Positions 45,202 to 52,844 of a DNA stretch of 64,000 bases are shown here, piece after piece. Source of the stretch: Jejuia sp. UBA6058. GTDB taxonomy: Bacteria > Bacteroidota > Bacteroidia > Flavobacteriales > Flavobacteriaceae. The stretch is from positions 124,829-188,828 of the forward strand of contig DIYI01000005.1 of the NCBI GenBank assembly GCA_002428965.1. Reading direction: 5' to 3'. Position 1 is the first letter of the stretch, and the number at the start of each line of letters is the position of its first letter. Below the pieces are notes generated by a model. That model saw only the letters and a program-made list of their open reading frames with translations, was not told where the DNA came from and did not search any database. Position numbers and translations under genes: made by a program.

Positions 45202-47019
45202 ATGGCAGCGAACGGAAATTCACTAGATCAAAGAACATTTGATAAATTACGCCGTTTGTATATTATTGGGTTTAGTACCATTGCGCTTTCTGTAATTATA
45301 AGCCAAATATTAATTCGTACGCATCTTAGACGTCAAGAAAGTGATTCTAGAGTTATAAATATTGCTGGTAGGCAAAGGATGTTAAGTCAAAAACTAGCAA
45401 AGGATGCGGTTTCCCTTATTTCTATTAAACGTAGGGAAGATGGCTTTATTCTTAAAGAAGATTTGAAGGCAACCTTAAAACTATGGGAGCTTTCGCATCA
45501 TGCTTTACAAAGGGGTAATGATAGTTTAGGATTACCACGAGAAAATAGTAAAGTGATAGCCCAAAAGTTTAGGGTTTTGAATCCAATTTTTGATTCCATC
45601 AGTTCCGCTTCCAAATCCTTAATAGGTAAAATAGAAAATCCTGCTCCAACACCTTTAGAATCCTATGCTTCCGATATAGATAAGGTGAAGGCACATGAAG
45701 GCGATTTTTTGGTTCAGATGGATGCTATTGTAAATCAATATGAAAAAGAAGCCGAGGAAAAAGTAGAATGGTTGGGTCAACTAGAGCTATGGATGATGGC
45801 TTTGACCTTGCTTATTCTATTGGGAGAGTTTATTTATATATTTTGGCCAGCTGCAAAATCGGTACGCTACACTTTAGCAGAATTACTCTCGGCAGAAAAG
45901 CAAGCAAAACAAATGGCGTATGACGCCAAAAAATTGAATAAAGCCAAGGAAAATTACATTCAAGAGTTAAGTGCTTTAACGCGAGCTATGGATAATACCT
46001 TACTATTTGCGCGAATACTTCCAAATGGTAATGTGGTACATATGGGTACTAAGTTTTCAAGCTTATTCGAGTTTTCAAAATTTAATAATAGCGCATTTTT
46101 TTGGGACATTCTATCAATTGTCGAAAGTGAGCGTGATGGCATTGAGGGAATCATTGCCAAGTCCAAAAAAACAGGTTGGCAAGGAGAGGTTAAGGCTACC
46201 ACAAATAAAGGTAACGATGTTTGGCTAGAAATGGCGGTAATTCCATATAGCCCCACAGAGGAACAACCTGAATTGTTGATTATTGCTTCAGAAATAACAG
46301 AACGTAAAGTTGCTCAATTAGAAATTGACAGATTAACAGCTGCTAATTTTGAAGAGAAGATGAGCCAGCAAAAGATTATCTCAAGTAAGATTATTGAAAA
46401 TCAAGAAAAGGAACAAAACCGTATTGCAAAAGATGTTCATGATGGTATCGGACAAATGTTAACAGGTTTAAAATATAATCTAGAAAGTATTAACCCCGAT
46501 AATCTGGAAAAAACTAAAGCAAAAGTTACGCACCTTAAAGAGCTTACTGAAAATATAATAAAAGGAGTAAGAACAGCCACATTTAATTTAACACCTCCAG
46601 AGTTAACAGATCATGGTATTGTGCCAGCATTAACAAAGTTAACACAGGAATTATCAAGATTAACAGGAAAGGAAATTGTACTTTTTAATAAGACGGATTT
46701 TAATTTGCGATTGGAATCTTTGGCGGAAATTAATATTTATAGAATTGCTCAAGAAGCAATAAATAATGCAATTAAATACGCAGACTCTACGCATATAATT
46801 GTGTCTTTATCTCATAGCGAAAAGATGTTAAGTATTGTAGTTGATGATAATGGAAAAGGCTTTAACCCTGAGAAGGTTAAAAAAGTGAAGACCGGAGACG
46901 GCGGTATGGGAATGACATTTATGAAGGAAAGAATCAAATATATAGATGGTCGTTTGTTTGTTACTTCAGAAGAGGGTAAAGGCACTAGGGTAACTCTTAA
47001 TATTCCGTTAAATCAATAA
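45202..47019 (+). CDS. NarX-like nitrate/nitrite sensor histidine kinase
   Basis: The 605-residue protein has a first membrane helix (residues 19-38), then a periplasmic PilJ/NarX-like four-helix domain with the P-box VINIAGRQRMLSQKLAKD. This matches the nitrate-binding motif of NarX/NarQ, including the arginine. A second helix spans about 195-215, a PAS domain about 265-370, HisKA_3 has His413 in AKDVHDGIGQML, and an ATPase domain is at the end (DDNGKGFNPEKV, GGMGMTFMKERI). It is the likely partner of the NarL-like regulator at 47581. A repeat-flanked ridA-like gene separates the two. Confidence 0.93.
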   Translation: MAANGNSLDQRTFDKLRRLYIIGFSTIALSVIISQILIRTHLRRQESDSRVINIAGRQRMLSQKLAKDAVSLISIKRREDGFILKEDLKATLKLWELSHHALQRGNDSLGLPRENSKVIAQKFRVLNPIFDSISSASKSLIGKIENPAPTPLESYASDIDKVKAHEGDFLVQMDAIVNQYEKEAEEKVEWLGQLELWMMALTLLILLGEFIYIFWPAAKSVRYTLAELLSAEKQAKQMAYDAKKLNKAKENYIQELSALTRAMDNTLLFARILPNGNVVHMGTKFSSLFEFSKFNNSAFFWDILSIVESERDGIEGIIAKSKKTGWQGEVKATTNKGNDVWLEMAVIPYSPTEEQPELLIIASEITERKVAQLEIDRLTAANFEEKMSQQKIISSKIIENQEKEQNRIAKDVHDGIGQMLTGLKYNLESINPDNLEKTKAKVTHLKELTENIIKGVRTATFNLTPPELTDHGIVPALTKLTQELSRLTGKEIVLFNKTDFNLRLESLAEINIYRIAQEAINNAIKYADSTHIIVSLSHSEKMLSIVVDDNGKGFNPEKVKKVKTGDGGMGMTFMKERIKYIDGRLFVTSEEGKGTRVTLNIPLNQ

Positions 47020-47028
47020 ACACATTTT

Positions 47029-47054
47029 GTCATTCTGAACTCGTTTCAGAATCT
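47029..47054. repeat. 26-nt palindromic repeat upstream of the ridA-like gene
   Basis: This starts GTCATTCTGAAC and ends TTTCAGAATCT, with an ATTCTGAA/TTCAGAAT stem, in the same family as the repeats at 1659-1718. It lies 10 bases after the NarX-like kinase stop and 14 bases before the ridA-like ATG. Confidence 0.8.
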
Positions 47055-47067
47055 TATTTGATAATTT

Positions 47068-47451
47068 ATGAAAAGAAAACTTATAAGTTCGGGTTCTACG
47101 TTTGAAGAGGAAATTGGCTATTCAAGAGCAGTTGTGCAAGGAGATTGGGTTTTTGTTTCTGGTACAACAGGTTATAACTATGAAGATATGACAATTAGTA
47201 ATGATATTGTTGAGCAGACGGAACAATGCCTATTAAATATTAAAAACACCCTGGAAAAGGCTGAAGCAAGCTTATCCGATATTGTTAGGGTTACATACAT
47301 TCTTCCAAATGGAGGTGAATTCAAAAAGTGTTGGCCTGTTCTGAAAAAATACTTAGGTGCTGTAAAACCAGCCGCAACTATGATTTCAGCAGGTTTAGCT
47401 GATGCTAATATGAAAATTGAAATTGAAGTGACAGCTCTCAAAAACAAGTAA
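47068..47451 (+). CDS. RidA/YjgF-family protein lacking the catalytic arginine
   Basis: The 127-residue protein has the RidA fold sequence: YSRAVVQGDWVFVSGTTGYN, TEQCLLNIKNTLEKAEASL, DIVRVTYILPNG and a C-terminal KIEIEVTAL. True RidA has P-A-R-S with the arginine (Arg105 in E. coli) that binds the iminoacid carboxylate. Here the stretch is P101-A-A103-T, so enamine/imine deaminase activity is doubtful. It sits between the kinase and regulator genes and is flanked on both sides by the same palindromic repeat family. Confidence 0.9.
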   Translation: MKRKLISSGSTFEEEIGYSRAVVQGDWVFVSGTTGYNYEDMTISNDIVEQTEQCLLNIKNTLEKAEASLSDIVRVTYILPNGGEFKKCWPVLKKYLGAVKPAATMISAGLADANMKIEIEVTALKNK

Positions 47452-47463
47452 TTTCCTCGATTT

Positions 47464-47480
47464 GTCATTCTGAACTTGAT
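47464..47480. repeat. Truncated palindromic repeat downstream of the ridA-like gene
   Basis: GTCATTCTGAACTTG matches the first 15 bases of the repeat and then diverges into an AT-rich tail. It has the same orientation as the copy at 47029-47054 and lies 13 bases after the ridA-like stop codon. Confidence 0.6.
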
Positions 47481-47532
47481 TAAAAATCAAAATTTTTACT
47501 ACACTAATTCTTCTATTGATTACATATCAAAT

Positions 47533-47562
47533 TACGTAGTCTTACTTAATTTTTTACATTTG
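47533..47562 (+). promoter_or_regulatory. Promoter of the NarL-like regulator gene
   Basis: TACATTTG at 47555-47562 matches TAnnTTTG and ends 18 bases before the ATG. TACGTA at 47533-47538, as at the nirB and nitrate reductase promoters, lies just upstream. Thus the regulator can be transcribed separately from the kinase. Confidence 0.5.
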
Positions 47563-47580
47563 TAGTTATTACAGATATTT

Positions 47581-48246
47581 ATGGATAAAATTAATGTTGT
47601 TCTTGCTGATGATCATGTTTTGGTAAGAGACGGAATTAGAGCACTTTTAGAAGATGAAACAGATGTTGAAGTTATAGACGAGGCATCAAACGGAAAAGAG
47701 GCTTTAGAGGTAATTAAAGCAAATAAACCTCATGTTTTGATTGTAGATATCCGAATGCCTGAAATGAATGGTATTGAAGTAGTAAACGAAATAAATAAAT
47801 CGGTCCAAGACGTAAAAACCTTAGTATTGTCTATGCACGATTCAGAAGAGTATGTTGTGCAAGCAATTCAAGCAGGTGCTGATGGTTATCTATTGAAAGG
47901 AGCCAGTAAGGAAGAATTTATCAAAGCGTTGAATAAAGTTGCTTCTGGAGGAAAATATTTTACCGGTGATGTGTCTGCCATCATAATGAACAATTTTGTA
48001 AAAGGTAATACAAATACTGCCGTAGAACCCAAGGTTGAAATTAAAAATGACCCTTTTAATTTGACTAAACGAGAAAAACAAATTTTGAGTTTAGTTTTGG
48101 AGTTGAAAAACAATAAGGACATAGCAGACGAACTAAAAATTAGTAAGCGTACTGCAGAAGTGCACCGCTTTAACCTAATGAAAAAATTACAAGTGTCAAA
48201 TTTAAAAGAGCTTACCGATAAGGCTAAGGATTTTGGGTTGATTTAG
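47581..48246 (+). CDS. NarL/FixJ-family response regulator
   Basis: The 221-residue protein has a receiver domain with acidic pocket VLADDH and phosphoacceptor Asp56 in LIVDIRMPEMNG, a switch threonine/serine in LVLSMHD and the lysine in GYLLKGA. The LuxR/NarL-type HTH is LTKREKQILSLVLELK and ISKRTAEVHRFNLMKKLQV. It is the likely output of the NarX-like kinase, even though the ridA-like gene separates them. It probably controls the nirB and nitrate reductase operons. Confidence 0.93.
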   Translation: MDKINVVLADDHVLVRDGIRALLEDETDVEVIDEASNGKEALEVIKANKPHVLIVDIRMPEMNGIEVVNEINKSVQDVKTLVLSMHDSEEYVVQAIQAGADGYLLKGASKEEFIKALNKVASGGKYFTGDVSAIIMNNFVKGNTNTAVEPKVEIKNDPFNLTKREKQILSLVLELKNNKDIADELKISKRTAEVHRFNLMKKLQVSNLKELTDKAKDFGLI

Positions 48247-48269
48247 CCTTTGTAACTGTGCAAAAATAC

Positions 48270-49082
48270 ATGAATAATACAGTGCGAGTTTTAGTCTTAT
48301 TTCTAGTTCTATTGGTTTTATTCTCATGTAAAATTGAGGAGTACGATAGTGGCTTAAATGATGGATTAAATAATAAGGAAAGTATTGAAGGTAATTATTT
48401 TGGGTACTATGAAAGAAATGGCTTTAAAGTCAATGTAGTTCTAAATTTATTTAATGGTGCTTTTCATGGGAAAAGTATGGTGGAACGCTTGGATAATAAC
48501 ATAATTGGTTATTACCCAGCAATATGTGAAGGAAGTTATGAAGTGGCAGATAACGTTATTAAAATGACTAATAATTGTGATTGGACCAATATACCCGATT
48601 TTTCTACCAATGGAATTAATGATTCTATAGTTTTAAAAGGAGAATGGCAATTTTCTATAGAAAATGATACTTTAAAAATGAATAGGACAAATAGGGACAA
48701 GTATGTTCTTTGTAAAAAATCAAAAATAAACACATCATGTAATTTTGTTACCACTATTGATGAGGATGCCTATCGAGAAGCTGGTGACCGAGGAATTGCT
48801 ATAGATGAGTTAAGCATATCAAATGATTGCCTTAATATTATCTATTGGGGTTCGGGATGCAGTGGTGGTACTTGGGAACTTGAACTTTTAGATTCAGATG
48901 CTGTTTTGGAATCTTCCCCTCCTAAAAGACGCCTAAAATTGATTTTAAAATTTAGAGAACTATGTGCTGCTGTTTTATCCAAGGAAGCAACATTTGATAT
49001 TTCGGAATTAAAGGTGGATGGAGAAAATGAAATTGAACTTGAAATAGTTAATGCTGATAAAAGCATTATTTATAATTATTAA
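48270..49082 (+). CDS. Lipoprotein of unknown function
   Basis: The 270-residue protein has a lipoprotein signal with LFLVLLVLFSC as lipobox region and an acidic start after the cysteine (KIEEYDSGLNDG). Two parts are seen: residues 30-150, with SYEVADNVIKMTNNCDW and GEWQFSIENDTLKMNR in a beta-barrel-like pattern, and a C-terminal part with WGSGCSGGTWELELLDS, then a LILKFRELCAAVLSKEATF segment. It could bind a small ligand at the surface. A GTG start at 48258 is also possible; ATG is chosen. It follows the regulator by about 20 bases. No family recognised. Confidence 0.65.
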   Translation: MNNTVRVLVLFLVLLVLFSCKIEEYDSGLNDGLNNKESIEGNYFGYYERNGFKVNVVLNLFNGAFHGKSMVERLDNNIIGYYPAICEGSYEVADNVIKMTNNCDWTNIPDFSTNGINDSIVLKGEWQFSIENDTLKMNRTNRDKYVLCKKSKINTSCNFVTTIDEDAYREAGDRGIAIDELSISNDCLNIIYWGSGCSGGTWELELLDSDAVLESSPPKRRLKLILKFRELCAAVLSKEATFDISELKVDGENEIELEIVNADKSIIYNY

Positions 49083-49218
49083 ATTCGAGCCATATTCTTC
49101 AAGTTAATTTTGAATTTTAATTTTTTATTGGACAAGAATTCCCCTTATTTTACCAATTCCATAAAATCTATATTCCCATATTAACAACTTCACATAAATT
49201 TTAAATTACTTAATTTTT

Positions 49219-49251
49219 TACGTAAAAATTAAGTATAAATACGTAGTTTTG
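49219..49251 (+). promoter_or_regulatory. Nitrate reductase promoter with shared palindrome
   Basis: TAGTTTTG at 49244-49251 is the -7 box. It is preceded by AAGTATAAATACGT (49231-49244), the nirB palindrome with one altered base, and TACGTA occurs at 49219-49224 and 49240-49245. The leader to the ATG at 49323 is about 65 bases. No TTG lies at -33, which suggests an activator is needed. The rest of the 240-base gap is AT-rich with no other clear element. Confidence 0.6.
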
Positions 49252-49322
49252 ACATATTGAGGTGTCTGTTTTCCCAGAAAAAAGAAAACAAATAATCAAA
49301 TTTCACTTAAAGTAGACTCTAA

Positions 49323-52300
49323 ATGATACAAAGCGAAGTTAAAACTACGTGTTCCTATTGTGGTGTTGGATGCGGTATTGTAGTTAAAAAAGACAGCAAT
49401 AACCAGGTATTTGTTGAAGGAGATATAGACCATCCTGTAAATAAAGGAATGCTATGTTCTAAAGGAATGAACTTGCATTATGTGGCAAATGATACCTCTG
49501 ATAGAATTTTATACCCAGAAATGCGATGGAGTCGTTCGCATCCAAGAGAGCGCGTAAGTTGGAATGATGCTTTGGATAGAGCGGCAAGTGTTTTTAAATC
49601 TATTATAAAAAAATATGGACCTGATAGCGTAGGATTTTATGTTTCGGGGCAAAGTTTAACAGAAGAATATTACATTGCCAATAAGCTTACCAAAGGGTTT
49701 TTAGGAACAAATAATATAGATACCAATTCTCGATTATGTATGAGTTCTGCTGTGGTAGGTTATAAAAAGACCTTTGGAGAGGATAGTGTGCCAATAGCTT
49801 ATGCAGATATTGAATTGGCCGATTGTTTTTTAATTACCGGAGCAAACCCAGCTTGGTGTCACCCTATTTTATTCAGACGTATAGAAAAGCATAAGGAGGA
49901 AAATCCAGATGTGAAAATAATTTGCATAGATCCGCGAAAGACTGATACGGTAAATTATGCTGATTTGCACCTGCAATTACTTCCAGGAACAGATACTATT
50001 TTATACAATGCTATTGGAAGATGTTTATACAAGAGTGGTTTAATTGATGAGGATTTTATTTCAAATTATACAGAAGGTTTTGAGAGCTACAAGGATGTAA
50101 TTCTTTCAACTTCTCTGAAACAGGCTTCAAAATTATGTGGTGTTCCTGAAGATGATATTAAAAAAGCTGCAAAATTTATTGGGTTATCTAAAGGCTTCAT
50201 AAGTATGTGGGCCATGGGGCTTAATCAAAGTGTTGTAGGTACAGATAAAAATGTTTCGCTTTTAAATTTATCCCTCATTACTGGTCAGGTTGGTAAACCT
50301 GGTTCAGGCCCTTTTTCATTAACGGGTCAACCAAATGCCATGGGAGGTCGAGAAGTTGGTGGAATGGCAAATCTTTTAGCGGTTCATAAAGATTTAATGA
50401 ATGAGGAGCATAGGCGCGAAGTGGCGCAGTTTTGGGGAGTTGATAAAATAAATCCAAAACCTGGACTTACAGCAACCGAAATGTTTGATGCCTTGGAAAG
50501 TGGAAAAATGAAAGCGGTTTGGATTGCTTGTACAAACCCTTTAGTTAGTTTACCTAATTCCAATCGTATTGAAAAAGCAATGGAGAATGCGAAATTTGTG
50601 GTGGTACAAGATATCTCCTATAAATCGGATACGGTTGGTTTTGCTGATTTAATATTGCCAGCAGCCGGATGGCTAGAAAAGGAAGGAACTATGACGAACT
50701 CAGAACGACGTATCTCATATTTGCCAAAAGAAATCGATCCACCAGGAGAGGCTAGACCAGATGTTGAAATATTCTGTGATTTTGCACAACGTATGGGCTT
50801 TAGGGGCTTTAGTTTTAACAATTCTAGTGAGATTTATGATGAGTATGCTTTAATGACCAAGGGTACCAATATTGATGTTTCTTATTTGAATTACGATAGG
50901 CTAAAAAACGAGGGTACCTTTCAATGGCCTGTGACAGATCAGGGGCACAAAGGGACACCTCGTTTATTTGAAGATAAAATATTCTATACACCTTCTAAGA
51001 AGGCACAATTTAATATTCCAAGTAGTATTCATAACACTTCTGTTTTACCAAATGACGAATTTCCATTAATTCTCACTACTGGTCGGGTGCGTGATCAATG
51101 GCATACAATGACAAAGACAGGAAAGGTATCACGTTTAAAAACGCACTATCCAAAGCCAGTTTTAGAAATTAACCCTGTTGATGCTTATTTGTATAAACTC
51201 AAGAATGGCGATATTACAGAAATAAAGGGCGAAAATGGTGTTGTTCGAGTACGTGCAAAAGTTACAGAAACTATAAGGAAAGGGGTCGTGTTTTTACCGA
51301 TGCATTGGGGAAAACAGTTGCAAAGTGATCTAAATAGAGCAAACAACTTGACGAATACCCATGTAGATCCAACATCTAAAGAGCCCGATTTTAAATTCAC
51401 AAGAGTTTCAGTTTCAAAATATAAAAAACCAACAGAAAAAATAATTATAGCTGGAGCAGGAGCTGCGGCGTTTAGGTTTGTTCAAAACTATAGAGAATTT
51501 AATGATGTTGATGAGGTTCATGTGTTTTCTAAGGAGCCTAATTTATTTTACAATCGTGTTTTACTCCCTGAATATGTAACCGAGGAGTTGACCTGGGAAC
51601 AGCTCTTAAAAATCAAAAAGTTAGAGTTAGACAAGCTAAATATACATGTACACCCTGAAACTACAATTGCCAAAATAGATAAAGAAAATAAGGTTGTTAA
51701 AGATAGCAGAGGTGTGGCACATACTTTTGACAAGTTGATTTTGGCAACTGGAAGTCGTGCCTTTGTCCCCAAAGATGTTCAAATTGATTTACCAGGTCGT
51801 TTTACTATGCGTAATAAAATTGATGCTGATAGATTTAAAGCCTATTTGGAGGCCACAGGATTGCCACCTGAGGAGCAACATGTAGTAATTGTTGGGGGTG
51901 GTTTACTGGGATTGGAGTTAGCTGCGGCAATGAAACATAAGAATGCGAAAATTACTATCGTTCAGAGAGGGTCACGTTTAATGGAGCGCCAGTTGGATAA
52001 GATTTCGAGTAAATTATTAGCGCTTGATGTTCAGGAGCGTGGAATTCAGATTTATTTTGATAATGAGGTGAGTACTGTATTTGATGATGAAGATACTGGA
52101 GAACTAAATATCACACTCAAAAGTGGAAAGTTTATCACCGCAAATGCCATTGTATATGCTATTGGAACAATTCCAAATGTTGAAATTGCACGTGAAAACG
52201 GAATTGATTGTAGAAGAGGTATAATAGTGAACCAACACTTACAATCTTCTCATCAGGATATTTTTGCCATAGGCGAAATAGCAGAGTTTAATAACCAACT

Positions 52301-52844
52301 ATTCGGTATAACGTCTGCAGCTGAAGAACAAGCAAATATATTAGCCAATTTTATAGCAGGCGATATAAGTGGAGCTTACAACGGTTCAGTATTAATGAAT
52401 ATTTTGAAATTCAATGATTTAAGCTTGTGTAGCATTGGTAATATTAGTGTGCCAGAGCATGATGATAGTTATGAGGAAATAGTATTTACCGATATTAAAA
52501 AGCGTTATTATAAAAAGTGTATCGTTAAGGACGACTTACTTGTAGGGGCGGTTTTAATGGGAGATAAAAGCGAGTTTGCAGAATTTAAAACCATGATTGA
52601 GAGTAAGATTGAAATGGCAGATAAGCGTGATACCTTACTTAGGGGTTCATCAAATGCGGAGCCCGTTTTAGGAAAACTGGTGTGCTCTTGTAGTCAGGTT
52701 GGAGCTGGTAATATAGAAGATACTATCGCAAAAGGATGTACAGATTTTACCGAATTATGTAACTCTACAGGAGCTGGTCTAGGTTGTGGTAGTTGTAAAT
52801 CAGAGGTTAGAGAGATACTTCAAAATTCAAAAGTTTTAGCGTAA
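49323..52844 (+). CDS. Fused nitrate reductase: Mo catalytic domain + FAD reductase + BFD [2Fe-2S]
   Basis: The 1173-residue protein joins three units. Residues 1-700 are a NasA/NapA-type catalytic subunit with the [4Fe-4S] ligands Cys10, Cys13, Cys17 and Cys45 (CSYCGVGC, MLCSKG), the Mo ligand Cys139 in SRLCMSSAVVGYK, and the C-terminal Molydop_binding RVRDQWHTMTKTG. Residues 705-1090 are an FAD/NAD(P)H module like that of NirB (IIIAGAGAAAFRF; VIVGGGLLGLELAAAM). The tail has a BFD-like [2Fe-2S] site (VCSCSQVGAGN, GCGSCK). NAD(P)H could thus reduce nitrate within one chain. Its stop overlaps the next ATG. Confidence 0.94.
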   Translation: MIQSEVKTTCSYCGVGCGIVVKKDSNNQVFVEGDIDHPVNKGMLCSKGMNLHYVANDTSDRILYPEMRWSRSHPRERVSWNDALDRAASVFKSIIKKYGPDSVGFYVSGQSLTEEYYIANKLTKGFLGTNNIDTNSRLCMSSAVVGYKKTFGEDSVPIAYADIELADCFLITGANPAWCHPILFRRIEKHKEENPDVKIICIDPRKTDTVNYADLHLQLLPGTDTILYNAIGRCLYKSGLIDEDFISNYTEGFESYKDVILSTSLKQASKLCGVPEDDIKKAAKFIGLSKGFISMWAMGLNQSVVGTDKNVSLLNLSLITGQVGKPGSGPFSLTGQPNAMGGREVGGMANLLAVHKDLMNEEHRREVAQFWGVDKINPKPGLTATEMFDALESGKMKAVWIACTNPLVSLPNSNRIEKAMENAKFVVVQDISYKSDTVGFADLILPAAGWLEKEGTMTNSERRISYLPKEIDPPGEARPDVEIFCDFAQRMGFRGFSFNNSSEIYDEYALMTKGTNIDVSYLNYDRLKNEGTFQWPVTDQGHKGTPRLFEDKIFYTPSKKAQFNIPSSIHNTSVLPNDEFPLILTTGRVRDQWHTMTKTGKVSRLKTHYPKPVLEINPVDAYLYKLKNGDITEIKGENGVVRVRAKVTETIRKGVVFLPMHWGKQLQSDLNRANNLTNTHVDPTSKEPDFKFTRVSVSKYKKPTEKIIIAGAGAAAFRFVQNYREFNDVDEVHVFSKEPNLFYNRVLLPEYVTEELTWEQLLKIKKLELDKLNIHVHPETTIAKIDKENKVVKDSRGVAHTFDKLILATGSRAFVPKDVQIDLPGRFTMRNKIDADRFKAYLEATGLPPEEQHVVIVGGGLLGLELAAAMKHKNAKITIVQRGSRLMERQLDKISSKLLALDVQERGIQIYFDNEVSTVFDDEDTGELNITLKSGKFITANAIVYAIGTIPNVEIARENGIDCRRGIIVNQHLQSSHQDIFAIGEIAEFNNQLFGITSAAEEQANILANFIAGDISGAYNGSVLMNILKFNDLSLCSIGNISVPEHDDSYEEIVFTDIKKRYYKKCIVKDDLLVGAVLMGDKSEFAEFKTMIESKIEMADKRDTLLRGSSNAEPVLGKLVCSCSQVGAGNIEDTIAKGCTDFTELCNSTGAGLGCGSCKSEVREILQNSKVLA

